Shown here: positions 41,546 to 50,198 of the stretch, in pieces
Position numbering within the stretch: position 1 is the first letter of the stretch
How the letters are laid out: every line of letters begins with the position of its first letter
Source: Pseudomonadota bacterium
GTDB lineage: Bacteria; Pseudomonadota; Gammaproteobacteria; Xanthomonadales; Xanthomonadaceae
DNA length: 64,000 nucleotides
Assembly (NCBI GenBank): GCA_023386795.1
Contig: JAEWJB010000187.1
Coordinates: 1 to 64,000, forward strand
Direction: 5' to 3'
Notes under the pieces: generated by a model
Databases searched by the model: none
The model's input: the letters and a program-made list of their open reading frames with translations, nothing else
What the model was told of the DNA's origin: nothing
Position numbers and translations under genes: made by a program

Positions 41546-42217
41546 TCAGCGGTCGGCCGGCGCGACGTCGGTGTCGAAGATCTGCGCGGTAGCGCCGGTG
41601 ACGGTGCCGATCTTGGCGCTGCGGTGCACGTAGAGGTTTACCTCGCGCTCGAAGTCCAGCGCGCCCTCGACCACCGCGTTCGGGCCGATGATCACGCGCG
41701 GTTTGCGCGAGGGCTTGAGCGAGAGGTTGAAGTTCGGCTTCTTGACTTCGATCCCGCCGATCACGTGCGAGCCGACGCCCACCGTGATGTCGCCGTTGAC
41801 CGTCTCGATGCCCTTGCCGAGGCTGGCGCCGACCAGGCCGATGCTGCCGTTGACCGTCTCCACGCCGCCGCTGACCTGGCCGCCGCGATCCACGAACACG
41901 CTGCCGTTCACGGTTTCGATGCCGCCCTTGACCACGACCTTCTGGCCCAGGCTGATCTGCCCGTTGACCGTGGACAGCCCGCCCGTGTGCGCACCATTAC
42001 CCACGGTGATGCCGCCATTGACGGTCTCCGCGTCGCCGGTGGTGGCGTTGTCCTCGATGGAGATTCCGCCGTTGACGGTTTCCAGGCTGCCGTACTGGCG
42101 ACCGGCCTCGGCCGTGATGCGGCCGTTGACCTTGCTGATGTCTTCCTGGGCCCACGCCGCGCCGCTGGCCAGGACCAGGGACAGGGTGAGCAGGGCGGGC
42201 AATGGATGGAGCTTCAT
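41546..42217 (-). CDS. Secreted VNG-repeat protein (predicted beta-helix)
   Basis: 223 residues; an AGGAGGT site lies before ATG 42217. Signal peptide to AWAQ (about 24). From residue 29 a unit of about 20 residues built on (T/K)VNG(G/S/R/Q/D)(I/V) repeats seven times (KVNGRI, ETVNGGI twice, STVNGQI, ETVNGSV, ETVNGSI, ETVNGDI), with small-residue turns between. The end (RKPRVIIGPNAVVEGALDFE; LYVHRSAKIGTVTG) resembles polymer-forming or acyltransferase-like hexapeptide strands. A parallel beta-helix related to bactofilin or DUF4097-type adhesin folds is likely; no function is known. It is divergent from the EnvC-like gene across 116 bases. Confidence 0.7.
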   Translation of the reverse strand: MKLHPLPALLTLSLVLASGAAWAQEDISKVNGRITAEAGRQYGSLETVNGGISIEDNATTGDAETVNGGITVGNGAHTGGLSTVNGQISLGQKVVVKGGIETVNGSVFVDRGGQVSGGVETVNGSIGLVGASLGKGIETVNGDITVGVGSHVIGGIEVKKPNFNLSLKPSRKPRVIIGPNAVVEGALDFEREVNLYVHRSAKIGTVTGATAQIFDTDVAPADR

Positions 42218-42272
42218 GCGTACCTCCTGTGTCTGGGCGCGCCAGTGTCGTAGCGATAGGACCACGCTTGGC

Positions 42273-42278
42273 TACAAT
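42273..42278 (+). promoter_or_regulatory. Possible -10 element upstream of the EnvC-like gene
   Basis: TACAAT at 42273-42278, 56 bases before the chosen ATG, without a convincing -35. Weak, pattern-based. Confidence 0.25.
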
Positions 42279-42333
42279 CGCGCATCTGTCTGAAGTCACT
42301 GGACCTTCCTGCTTGGCCAATGTGCCGCCGCCA

Positions 42334-43587
42334 ATGCCCCGCCGCCTGCCCGTCCTGCCACGCTGGGGATGGCGGCTGGCCATGGGCCTGTGCCTGGCCT
42401 GCGCCGCCTGGCCGGTGCTGGCGCAGAGCCAGCGCGAAACCGAGCGCAAGTTGCAGCAGATGCGCCAGGAATTGCGCAGCATCGGCCGGGAGCGACGCAA
42501 GCTGGAGGGGCAGCGCGGCGAAGCCTCGCGGCAGCTGCGTGAGGCCGACGAGAAGGTCGCGCGTAGCGCCCGCAGCCTGAGCCAGACCGAAGCGGCCCTG
42601 CGCGAACAGCAACAGGCCCTGGCCGAGCTGCAAGCGCGCCGCGCCGCGTTGCAGCAGAACCTGGCGCGGCAGCGCGCCACGCTGGCGGCACTGCTGCAGG
42701 CTGCCTACCGGATCGGCGACAACGCGCCCCTCAAGCTGATGCTCTCGCAGGACAACGTCGCCGACGCCAACCGCCTGCTGGCCTACCACCGCTACGTGCA
42801 GCGCGAGCGTGCGCAGCAGATCCACGCCCTGAGCCGCGACCTGGCCAGCCTGGAGGAAGTGGAGAAGCAGATCGAGGAACGCCGCCTGGCGCTGGACCAG
42901 GCCAGGCAGCAGCAGCAGGTACAGTCGCGCAACCTGGGCGACGAGCGCCGCAAGCGCGCGGCGATGGTTGCCGACCTGGACGACCAGTACCAGGACCGCG
43001 CAGAGCGCGAGAAGGCCTTGGGCCAGGACACCAAGGCGCTGGAGGACCTGCTGAAGAACCTGCGTGCGGCCGCCGCCAAGGCCGAGGCCGAGCGCAGGGA
43101 AGCCGCCCGACGGGCCGCAGCCGAAGCCGCTGCACAGGCCAAGGCCAGCGGCAGCCGGGGCACGAAGACCCCGCCGAAGGTGGTGGCCAACGCGCCGGCA
43201 CCGAAGGTCGGCGGACTCGGCTGGCCGGTCTCGGGCAACCTGCTGGCCCGCTATGGCGGCCGCCTGCCGGACGGTCGCACCAGCAACGGCGTGCTGATCG
43301 GCGCGCCCGCCGGCAGCACCATCACCGCGGTGGCCGATGGCACGGTGGTGTTCTCCGACTGGATGACCGGCTACGGGATGATCCTGATCATCGACCACGG
43401 CAACGGCTACATGAGCCTGTACGCGCACAACGACACCCTGCTGCGCGATGCCGGTGCATCGGTGAAGCGCGGCGAGGCGGTGGCCAAGGTGGGCAACTCC
43501 GGCGGCCAGGGCGTGCCCGCGCTGTACTTCGAGTTGCGCCGCAATGGCCAGCCGGTCGATCCGGGTTCGTGGCTGCAAAGGCGCTGA
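42334..43587 (+). CDS. envC: EnvC-like murein hydrolase activator (degenerate M23)
   Basis: 417 residues from ATG 42334 (MPRRLPVLPRWGWRLAMG), giving a signal peptide ending at VLAQ (about 31). Residues 33-260 form a long coiled coil rich in Gln, Glu and Arg (QSQRETERKLQQMRQELR; LEEVEKQIEERRLALDQARQ). The C-terminal 115 residues are an LytM/M23 fold: GWPVSGNLLARYGG, then SNGVLIGAPAGSTITAVADG, DHGNGYMSLYAHND and GVPALYFELRRNGQPVDPGSWL. The His-x-x-x-Asp zinc motif of active M23 enzymes is replaced by SNGVLIG, as in E. coli EnvC, which activates amidases at the septum instead of cutting peptidoglycan. The next gene is an S41 peptidase, the order also seen in other proteobacteria. Confidence 0.9.
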   Translation: MPRRLPVLPRWGWRLAMGLCLACAAWPVLAQSQRETERKLQQMRQELRSIGRERRKLEGQRGEASRQLREADEKVARSARSLSQTEAALREQQQALAELQARRAALQQNLARQRATLAALLQAAYRIGDNAPLKLMLSQDNVADANRLLAYHRYVQRERAQQIHALSRDLASLEEVEKQIEERRLALDQARQQQQVQSRNLGDERRKRAAMVADLDDQYQDRAEREKALGQDTKALEDLLKNLRAAAAKAEAERREAARRAAAEAAAQAKASGSRGTKTPPKVVANAPAPKVGGLGWPVSGNLLARYGGRLPDGRTSNGVLIGAPAGSTITAVADGTVVFSDWMTGYGMILIIDHGNGYMSLYAHNDTLLRDAGASVKRGEAVAKVGNSGGQGVPALYFELRRNGQPVDPGSWLQRR

Positions 43588-43638
43588 ACCCGCGCGCGTG
43601 CTCTGGCAGCCGCTACGGGAATTCCACGACGCTTCGCG

Positions 43639-43671
43639 CATAATCGGGACAGCCGTCCTTGCCGGCTGTCC
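43639..43671 (+). promoter_or_regulatory. -10-like element with adjacent perfect inverted repeat before ctpA
   Basis: CATAAT (43639-43644) is followed at once by GGACAGCC (43647-43654), nine bases, and GGCTGTCC (43664-43671), a perfect 8-base inverted repeat with no T run. It could be an operator or 5'-UTR hairpin controlling the S41 peptidase gene; inference from sequence only. Confidence 0.35.
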
Positions 43672-43692
43672 GTCCCCGTTCCGGAGTGCTTC

Positions 43693-45162
43693 ATGCGCGT
43701 AGTCCTGTCCGCCACCCTGCTCCTGGCGCTCGCGCCGGTCACTGCCTGGTCCCAGCAGGCCGCCGCCCAGCCCGCGGATGCGCCCGCCGCCGAAGCGGAC
43801 AACCCCGACGCGGAAGAGTCGGCCAGCTCCAAGGTGCCGCTGGATGAGATCCGCCGCTACGTGGCGGTATACAACGCGGTCAAGCAGGCCTACGTCGACC
43901 CGGTGGACGACAAGCAGCTGATGCAGTCGGCCATCCGCGGCCTGCTGCTGGACCTGGACCCGCACAGCACCTACTTCGACAAGGAAGACGCCGAGGCCTT
44001 CGACGAACAGGCTACCGGCGCCTACGACGGCATCGGCGTGGAACTGCTGCAGCAGAAGGACAACACGCTCAAGGTCATCTCGCCGATCGACGAAACCCCC
44101 GCTGCGCGCGCGGGCATCCGCGCAGGCGACACCATCATTGCCATCGACGGCAAGCCGATCGCCACCATCGAAGCAATGGAGCCGCTGCGCGGCAAGCCAG
44201 GGACGAAGGTGACGCTGACCCTCGTGCGCGAGGGCCGCGACAAGCCCTTCGATGTCACCGTCACCCGCGAGACCATCCGCGTGGCCAGCGTGCGTTCGCG
44301 CATGCTCGAGCCAGGCTACGGCTACGTGCGCATCGCCACGTTCCAGGCCGATACCGGCAACGATTTCCACAAGCAGGTCGAGGCCCTGAAGGCCAAGGCC
44401 GGCGGCAAGCTGCGCGGGCTGGTGCTGGACCTGCGCAGCAACCCGGGCGGGCTGCTGACCGCGGCGGTGCAGGTGGCCGACGACCTGCTCGACAAGGGCG
44501 TGATCGTCAGCACCCGCGGCCGCATCGCCATCAGCGATGCAAAGTTCGAGGCCACGCCGGGCGATGTGCTGGGCGGTGCGCCCGTGGTGGTGCTGGTGGA
44601 TGCCGGCTCGGCGAGTGCGTCGGAGGTGTTGGCCGGCGCGCTGCGCGACAACAACCGCGTGCGCGTGATCGGCAGCCGCACGTTTGGCAAGGGATCGGTG
44701 CAGACGGTGCTGCCGCTGGACAATGGAGATTCGGTCAAGCTGACCACGGCGCGTTACTACACGCCGAGCGGGCGGTCGATCCAGGCCAGTGGCATCGTGC
44801 CCGACGTCGTGCTCAAGCCCGAGCGCGACCCGGATGCCGACGCGCCGGCGAGCCTGGCCGATTACAGCGAGGCGACACTCCCAGGCCACCTGCATGGCGA
44901 TGACGAAGGTGCCGAAGGCTACAGCGCCGGCGACGTGTTGCCGGGTGACGGGCCAATTGCCTCGGCGTTGGCGGAGTTGAAGAACCCGGGCTCGGTCGCG
45001 AAGGCACAGCAAGCCAAGGCCGCGCCGAAAGCCGCGGTGAAGCCCGCGACGAAGGCAGCCGCCGCCACTGCGGCCAAGCCGGAAGCACCGGTGAAGCCGG
45101 CCGATGCGAAGCCCGTTTTGCCGGCGGATGTGCCGGCGCCGGAAAAGAAGGATCCCTTGTAG
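43693..45162 (+). CDS. ctpA: S41 family C-terminal processing peptidase
   Basis: 489 residues with a signal peptide to about residue 20 (LLLALAPVTAWSQ). N-terminal helical domain (RYVAVYNAVKQAYVDPVDDK), PDZ domain (about 110-200, GIGVELLQQKDNTLKVISPI and AGIRAGDTIIAIDGKPI), then the Ser-Lys catalytic core: LRSNPGGLLTAAVQVADDLL, VVLVDAGSASASEVLAGAL (Ser nucleophile) and FGKGSVQTVLPL (Lys). The last 60 residues are Ala/Lys/Pro-rich and low in complexity. It is a periplasmic endopeptidase cutting at non-polar C-termini. Its gene follows envC by about 105 bases, an order common in proteobacteria, where the two act on cell-wall hydrolases. Confidence 0.93.
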   Translation: MRVVLSATLLLALAPVTAWSQQAAAQPADAPAAEADNPDAEESASSKVPLDEIRRYVAVYNAVKQAYVDPVDDKQLMQSAIRGLLLDLDPHSTYFDKEDAEAFDEQATGAYDGIGVELLQQKDNTLKVISPIDETPAARAGIRAGDTIIAIDGKPIATIEAMEPLRGKPGTKVTLTLVREGRDKPFDVTVTRETIRVASVRSRMLEPGYGYVRIATFQADTGNDFHKQVEALKAKAGGKLRGLVLDLRSNPGGLLTAAVQVADDLLDKGVIVSTRGRIAISDAKFEATPGDVLGGAPVVVLVDAGSASASEVLAGALRDNNRVRVIGSRTFGKGSVQTVLPLDNGDSVKLTTARYYTPSGRSIQASGIVPDVVLKPERDPDADAPASLADYSEATLPGHLHGDDEGAEGYSAGDVLPGDGPIASALAELKNPGSVAKAQQAKAAPKAAVKPATKAAAATAAKPEAPVKPADAKPVLPADVPAPEKKDPL

Positions 45163-45219
45163 GAGGGAAAGCCGGCTCGATATCGGGAAAGCGCTGAGGT
45201 TGCCGCCAGTCAACCTGGA

Positions 45220-46200
45220 TCAGCGCGCCAGCACCTGCGGATTGGCGATGTTCTTTGGTGCGCCGGCGGCGAACGCGAGCACGTTGTCGAAGGCGACGCT
45301 GAAGTACTGCTCATAACTGTCGCGTTCGACATAACCCAGGTGCGGCGTGGCCAGCACGCGCCGATGGCTGAGCAACGGGTCGGCAGCATCCAGCAACGGC
45401 TCATGCTCGAAGACGTCGAGCGCCGCCATGCCCGGACGCCCCGCATCCAGTGCGGCGAGCAGCGCACCCGGTGCGATCAGCTCCGCCCGGCTGGTGTTGA
45501 CCAACAGTGCATCCGGGCGCATCAGCGCCAGGTCCTCGCGTCGTACTTCGTGCCGGCTGGTATCGCTCAGGCGCCGGTGCAGCGAGAGCACGTCGCTTTC
45601 GACGAAGAGTTGCGTGCGGCTTTCCGCCACCTCGCAACCCTCGGCACGCGCCTGCGCACGGGATGCTTCGCTGCCCCATACGAGGACCCGCATCCCGAAT
45701 GCCCGACCGTATCCAGCCACCAGGCGGCCGATCTTGCCGTAACTCCAGATACCCAGCGTGCGTCCGCGCAACACGCGGCCCAGCGAGCCGTCGCCCGTGG
45801 CCTGCCAATGCCCTGCATGCAACGCATCACCATAGGCGCGCAGGCGCCGGCTCGCCGCCATCACCAGCGCCCAGGTCAGTTCCGCCGGCGCCACCGGCGA
45901 GCCGCTGCCTTCGGCCACCGCAACGCCGTGGCGAGTGCAGGCCTCCAGGTCGATGTTGGACGACAGCCGCCCGGTCTGGCTGACCAGCCGCAGCCGCGGC
46001 AGGCGCGCCAGCAACGCGGCGTCGATGCGCGTGCGCTCGCGGATCAGCACGAGCGCTTCGGCGTCGGCCAGCGCGGCGACCGTGGCATCGGGATCTTGCA
46101 GCGGCTGGTCCAGGACGCGCACGTCATGGCCCTGCAGGCGCGCAAAACAGTCCAGCCCGGGTACCGCCTGCTGGTAGTCCTCGGGAATCACGATGCGCAT
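45220..46200 (-). CDS. D-2-hydroxyacid dehydrogenase family protein
   Basis: 326 residues. The substrate and NAD domains of the D-isomer-specific 2-hydroxyacid dehydrogenase family are visible: LRLVSQTGRLSSNIDLEACT, then TLGIWSYGKIGRLVAGYGRA (nucleotide site, with Ser-Tyr inside the usual Gly-x-Gly-x-x-Gly), LSDTSRHEVRREDLALMRPD, LLVNTSRAELI, DVFEHEP (Glu) and the catalytic His in ATPHLGYVERDSYEQYF. The catalytic Arg lies in NTSRAELI. The C-terminal helix block resembles a group close to phosphoglycerate dehydrogenases. The physiological substrate is not evident. It is convergent with ctpA. Confidence 0.86.
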   Translation of the reverse strand: MRIVIPEDYQQAVPGLDCFARLQGHDVRVLDQPLQDPDATVAALADAEALVLIRERTRIDAALLARLPRLRLVSQTGRLSSNIDLEACTRHGVAVAEGSGSPVAPAELTWALVMAASRRLRAYGDALHAGHWQATGDGSLGRVLRGRTLGIWSYGKIGRLVAGYGRAFGMRVLVWGSEASRAQARAEGCEVAESRTQLFVESDVLSLHRRLSDTSRHEVRREDLALMRPDALLVNTSRAELIAPGALLAALDAGRPGMAALDVFEHEPLLDAADPLLSHRRVLATPHLGYVERDSYEQYFSVAFDNVLAFAAGAPKNIANPQVLAR

Positions 46201-46210
46201 GCGGCGTTCC

Positions 46211-46531
46211 TCAGCGGAGCTTGCCGGGCGCTGGGAAGGGCGTCACCACCGATTCGCCGGACGCGGCATCGCGGATCGCCGATTGCCCCTTTTTCTCCAC
46301 TTCCTCGATGCGGATGATGCTCTGCATGGGCAGGTGCAGCTTTCGGGTATTGCCGAATTCCTCGCGCAGCCGCTCCTCGGTCGGGTCGACCACCAGCCCG
46401 TCGTGCACGTCGAACACGAGCTCGCCGATTTCGTTGAACCCCCACAGGTGGCTGCCGGCGACATGCCGCGCGTACAGCTCGTAGACCTTGCCGTGGTTGA
46501 GGAACGTGACTTTGTAGAGCGCCTTGGACAT
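46211..46531 (-). CDS. DUF1820 family protein
   Basis: 106 residues from ATG 46531 (MSKALYKVTFLNHGKVYELY). It matches the DUF1820 family of gammaproteobacteria: VYELYARHV, LWGFNEIGELVF, DPTEERLREEFG and RSYMPM-like HLPMQSIIRIEEVEKKG. No signal peptide or cofactor site is seen; the function is unknown. It lies 23 bases downstream of the rhomboid gene stop region and 10 bases before the dehydrogenase start, so the three genes probably form an operon. Confidence 0.85.
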   Translation of the reverse strand: MSKALYKVTFLNHGKVYELYARHVAGSHLWGFNEIGELVFDVHDGLVVDPTEERLREEFGNTRKLHLPMQSIIRIEEVEKKGQSAIRDAASGESVVTPFPAPGKLR

Positions 46532-46554
46532 GGCCACGATTATAGGACCGCGCC

Positions 46555-47247
46555 TCAGAACCCGTGCCGTTTGCGCAGGCGCCGCGCGATGGCCGCCCGC
46601 ACATACAGCCCGTACCCCACGCCAAACAGGAAACCGGCGATATGCGCCGACCACGCCACCATGCCGAACGCCGGGCCGATGTGCGCGAACACGACCTGCA
46701 GCAGGGCCCACACCCCGATCAGCAGGGGCGCCGGTACGCGGATGAATTCCAGGAACAACCCCAGCGGCAGCACGACACCAAGCTTGGCGCCGGGAAACAG
46801 CGCCAGGTAGCTGCCGATCAGCGCGGACACCGCGCCGGAGGCGCCAATGATCACCTGGTCGGGCCGGCCGAGCGTGTAGATCGCCGCCAGATTTGCCGCC
46901 GCCCCACCGAGCAGGAACAGCAGCATCAACCGCCACGGCCCAAGGATGCGTTCGGCCGGCAGGCCGAAGATCAGCAAGAACACCAGGTTGCCAAGCAGGT
47001 GCGACCAGTCCGCGTGCAGGAACAGCGCGGTGAACAGGCGCAGGACGCTGCCGTCTTCGAAGGCGGCCCACCAGTCCGATATCGCGGGCCGGCCGCGCGA
47101 CAGCGCGCCCCAATCCAGCCACAACCCGGCACGCGCTTCCTCCGGCCGGCTGATCGACCACAGGAACGCCGCCCAGATCACCGCGAACAGCAGGGGCACC
47201 GCCCATCGGTGCGAGGGTTTCTTGCGGGAAGGCAGGGAAATGAACAT
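46555..47247 (-). CDS. Rhomboid family intramembrane serine protease
   Basis: 230 residues from ATG 47247 (MFISLPSRKK); an ATG at 47286 would add 13 residues. About six or seven membrane helices. Rhomboid marks: first-loop FTALFLHADWSHLLGNLVFL (HxxxHxxxN region), catalytic Ser in IIGASGAVSALIGSY and catalytic His in WSAHIAGFLFGVGYG. Rhomboids cut single-pass membrane proteins within the bilayer; the substrate here is unknown. It heads a small operon with the DUF1820 gene and is divergent from fadL. Confidence 0.9.
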   Translation of the reverse strand: MFISLPSRKKPSHRWAVPLLFAVIWAAFLWSISRPEEARAGLWLDWGALSRGRPAISDWWAAFEDGSVLRLFTALFLHADWSHLLGNLVFLLIFGLPAERILGPWRLMLLFLLGGAAANLAAIYTLGRPDQVIIGASGAVSALIGSYLALFPGAKLGVVLPLGLFLEFIRVPAPLLIGVWALLQVVFAHIGPAFGMVAWSAHIAGFLFGVGYGLYVRAAIARRLRKRHGF

Positions 47248-47330
47248 GGGGTCTTCAGGGGCCCAAGATAGCGGTTTCACCGGCATGAACCCATCCCGAA
47301 GATCGGCTCGCCATTCATCAAAAGTCGTTA

Positions 47331-47358
47331 TTGTTAGGTTAACCGGGATGGGTATACT
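47331..47358 (+). promoter_or_regulatory. Putative sigma-70 promoter of fadL
   Basis: TTGTTA (47331-47336), 16 bases, TATACT (47353-47358), in a locally AT-rich pocket 115 bases before the start. This leaves a 5' leader of about 110 bases; no fatty-acid regulator site was recognised. Confidence 0.55.
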
Positions 47359-47472
47359 GCATACGGCGTCGTATGTCCGGGAGGGGTCTCCGGCGCATCC
47401 GCAAGCCCGCGTGGCTTCGCAGATGCAGGCGCTTTACAGACAATTACAAAGTCTTTCCGGAGAGATACAAGT

Positions 47473-48828
47473 ATGACCAACGTTTCCAATATCAGCCGCG
47501 TCACCGCGCTCGCTGTCGGCATTGCCGGCGTGCTCGCGTTCGGCCAGGCGCATGGCGCGGCCTTCCAGCTGAAGGAAAACAGCGCCAAGGGCCTCGGCCG
47601 CGCGTTCGCCGGTTCCGGCAGCGCCGAGGGCGATGCATCGATCATCGCCGTCAACCCGGCCGGCATGCGCCAGCTGGACGGCCAGCAGTTCCAGGCAGAC
47701 GTCAGCGCGATCAGCTTCTCGGCCGAGTTCGACGGCAGTGCGCGCTACGTGGGCCCGACCGGCCCGGGCACCGGCACGCCGGTCAGCGGCAGTGACGGCG
47801 GCGACGCCGGCATGATCGCGCCGGTCCCGGCGATGTACTACCACCTGCCGTTCGGTGAGAACGACAACATGCACTTCGGTGCCTCGGTCACCGTGCCGTT
47901 CGGCTTCAAGACCGAATACGACCGCGACTGGGTGGGCCGCTACAACGGCCTGAAGACCGAGCTGCAGGCGATCGACCTCAACCTGGCGTTCTCCTATGAC
48001 GTCAACCCGTACGTGTCGTTCGGCGCGTCGGTGTTCGGCGAGCGCCTGGACGTGGACCTGAGCAACGCCATCGACTTCGGCACCGCGCTGTACGCGCAGC
48101 GTGTCCCGGGCTTCGCGCCGGGCAGCGCCGACGGTTCGCTGCGCATCAAGGGCGACAACACCGCGGTCGGCTACACCCTCGGTGGCCTGTTCTCGATCGA
48201 CGAGAACACCCACATCGGCTTCAGCTACCGCTCCGAGGTCGAGCACAAGATCACCAACGGCACCGCCGACTTCACCGTGCCGGGCAACGCCGCTGCCGTC
48301 CTGAGCGTCGCCGCGCCGGGCCAGTACGTGGACACCAAGGGCCGCGCCACGATCACCCTGCCGGCCAGCGCCACCGCCAGCTTCACCCACAAGTTCAACG
48401 ACCAGTGGTCGCTGATGGCGGACGTCACCCGTACCGCGTGGGGCAAGTTCGACGAAGTCACCGTCGACTACGCCTCCAACCAGGCCGACAGCGTGCTGCC
48501 GTTCCACTACCGCGACACCACCTTCGCCTCGATCGGTGCCGATTACCGCGTGAGCGATACGCTGACCCTGCGCGGCGGCCTGGCCTATGACCAGACCCCG
48601 ACCACGGACGCGCACCGCGACGTCCGCGTGCCGGACACCACCCGCAAGTGGGTGTCGCTGGGCCTGACCTGGGCGCCGTCGGCCAATGCGGAGTACAGCT
48701 TCGGCTACACGCACCTGTTCACCAGCGACCCGAACATCCGTTCGACCTCGCAGACCAACAGCGTGATCACGGGCACCTACGAGGTGAGCGGCGACGTGCT
48801 GGCTGCTTCGGCGAACTTCAAGTTCTGA
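47473..48828 (+). CDS. fadL: FadL/OmpP1 family outer-membrane transporter
   Basis: 451 residues; a GGAGAG site precedes the ATG. Signal peptide to about residue 25 (VGIAGVLAFGQAHGAAF). The mature N-terminus has the plug or hatch features of FadL (FQLKENSAKGLGRAFAGSGS and the NPAGM motif at about 57-61). The rest is beta-barrel with alternating aromatic strands (FGASVTVPFGFKTEYDRDW; GFSYRSEVEHKIT), ending in SANFKF with terminal Phe. Family members bring long-chain fatty acids or other hydrophobic compounds across the outer membrane. It is monocistronic: own promoter upstream, strong terminator 22 bases downstream. Confidence 0.93.
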   Translation: MTNVSNISRVTALAVGIAGVLAFGQAHGAAFQLKENSAKGLGRAFAGSGSAEGDASIIAVNPAGMRQLDGQQFQADVSAISFSAEFDGSARYVGPTGPGTGTPVSGSDGGDAGMIAPVPAMYYHLPFGENDNMHFGASVTVPFGFKTEYDRDWVGRYNGLKTELQAIDLNLAFSYDVNPYVSFGASVFGERLDVDLSNAIDFGTALYAQRVPGFAPGSADGSLRIKGDNTAVGYTLGGLFSIDENTHIGFSYRSEVEHKITNGTADFTVPGNAAAVLSVAAPGQYVDTKGRATITLPASATASFTHKFNDQWSLMADVTRTAWGKFDEVTVDYASNQADSVLPFHYRDTTFASIGADYRVSDTLTLRGGLAYDQTPTTDAHRDVRVPDTTRKWVSLGLTWAPSANAEYSFGYTHLFTSDPNIRSTSQTNSVITGTYEVSGDVLAASANFKF

Positions 48829-48849
48829 TCGAAGCTGCATCGCAATGCA

Positions 48850-48880
48850 CAAGGCCCCGCTTCGGCGGGGCTTTGTTTTT
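48850..48880 (+). terminator. Rho-independent terminator after fadL
   Basis: GCCCCGC - TTCG - GCGGGGC (48854-48871) with a stable UUCG tetraloop and a T-rich tail to 48880. Textbook form. Confidence 0.92.
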
Positions 48881-48886
48881 GTGGGG

Positions 48887-49408
48887 TCAGCCGTGCGTGT
48901 CCTGCTCGCGGCGCAGGCGCGCCAGCGCGGCGCGCGCATCGCCCACCACCAGCGGCGCCGGCACCGAGAGCATCAGGTTCAACGGCAGGCCGAATTCCTC
49001 GAACGTCCAGCCGCGCGTGTCGAGCACGCCGTCCGGGCCGATGGCCTCCGGATGGCGCAGGCGGATGCGCTCGGCGAAGCTGCCGTGTTCGGGGATATAG
49101 CCGTATACCGGCTTGCCCTTGGCCACCGCGTAGCCAACCTCGAAGCAGGTGCCGCTGTCCGGTTCCGGGCCGCGGAAGAAATCCAGGTTGGCGAGCACGG
49201 CGTCGGCGCGTTCGATCAGGCCGATGTTGGCGTGGTAGATCCACGCGGCTTGCGCGGCGGGATCGCGCAGGTGCGGCGGCACGTCCTGGTCGAGCGGGAA
49301 GAGGCCTTCGAAGCCGAAGGCCGCGCAATCCTGCTTGAGCGCGTGGCCGCGGGCGGCGGCGTCCGGGCGGAATACGTCGGGGCCGGCGAGGTAGAGGGTG
49401 CGGATCAT
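48887..49408 (-). CDS. Nucleoside 2-deoxyribosyltransferase
   Basis: 173 residues from ATG 49408 (MIRTLYLAGPDVFRPDA). The family motifs are LYLAGPDVF near the N-terminus, a block of acidic residues in ADAVLANLDFFRGPEPDSGT, and the catalytic Glu in GTCFEVGYAVAKGKPVYGY (about 95). It exchanges the base of deoxyribonucleosides or hydrolyses deoxynucleoside monophosphates; which reaction cannot be told from sequence. It is divergent from the 2OG oxygenase gene. Confidence 0.9.
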   Translation of the reverse strand: MIRTLYLAGPDVFRPDAAARGHALKQDCAAFGFEGLFPLDQDVPPHLRDPAAQAAWIYHANIGLIERADAVLANLDFFRGPEPDSGTCFEVGYAVAKGKPVYGYIPEHGSFAERIRLRHPEAIGPDGVLDTRGWTFEEFGLPLNLMLSVPAPLVVGDARAALARLRREQDTHG

Positions 49409-49485
49409 GGCAAGGCATCGGGCGGGGTGGGGCATTGTCGCGCCACCGGCTGCGTGGGCGGGGCCGGATTGCTATGGTGTGGCGC

Positions 49486-50187
49486 ATGGACGCACCCGTG
49501 GATTTCATCGAGGTCTATGACGACGCGCTGGACGCGGCAACCTGCGCGGCCATCGTGCAACGCCTGCGCGACAGCGACCGGCTCACCGCGGGGCGGATCG
49601 GCGGCGGTGTCTATCCCGAGCTCAAACGCAGCCAGGACCTGCGCATCAGCGGCCTGCCCGACTGGGCGGACGTCGAGGCGAAGATCCAGCAGGCCGTGCT
49701 CGGCGGGTTGTTGCGCTACCTGCGCCGTTATCCACAGGCGTTGGTCGCGCCGTTGATGCTGCAGATTCCGGATGCCGGCGGCACGTTGCGCCGCCTGCGC
49801 GCGGAAGACGTGCAGGGCATGGCCGAGCCGGCGCTCGTCGAGCTCGCGCGTACCTGCCTGCGGCCCGGGGCGATCAACCTGCAGTGGTATTCGGCGGGCG
49901 AGGGCGGCTATCCGTACTGGCATTGCGAGCTGTACCCGCGCGACGCCAGCGCGGAGACCTTGCATCGGCACGTGCTGTGGACGCTCTACCTCAACGACGG
50001 CTTCGAGGAGGGCGAGACGGAATTCCTTTTCCAGCAGCGCAAGGTGAAGCCGCGGACCGGCAGCCTGCTGATCGCGCCGACGGCGTTCACGCACACCCAT
50101 CGCGGCAACCGGCCGCAGGGCGGCGACAAGTTCATCGCGACCAGCTGGATCCTGTTCCAGTCGGCGCAGGCGTTGTACGGCGGCTGA
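49486..50187 (+). CDS. 2OG-Fe(II) oxygenase family protein
   Basis: 233 residues from ATG 49486 (MDAPVDFIEVYDDAL); an ATG at 49474 is an alternative. The double-stranded beta-helix part shows GGYPYWHCELYPRD (first iron-binding His), RHVLWTLYLNDGFEEGETEF, RKVKPRTGSLLIAPTAFTHT (second His) and HRGNRPQGGDKFIATSW with the 2-oxoglutarate-binding Arg. The normal HxD is HCE here, so Glu may be the acidic iron ligand or another residue may serve. These proteins hydroxylate proteins or small molecules; the target is unknown. Confidence 0.82.
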   Translation: MDAPVDFIEVYDDALDAATCAAIVQRLRDSDRLTAGRIGGGVYPELKRSQDLRISGLPDWADVEAKIQQAVLGGLLRYLRRYPQALVAPLMLQIPDAGGTLRRLRAEDVQGMAEPALVELARTCLRPGAINLQWYSAGEGGYPYWHCELYPRDASAETLHRHVLWTLYLNDGFEEGETEFLFQQRKVKPRTGSLLIAPTAFTHTHRGNRPQGGDKFIATSWILFQSAQALYGG

Positions 50188-50198
50188 TCGCAGCTGCG

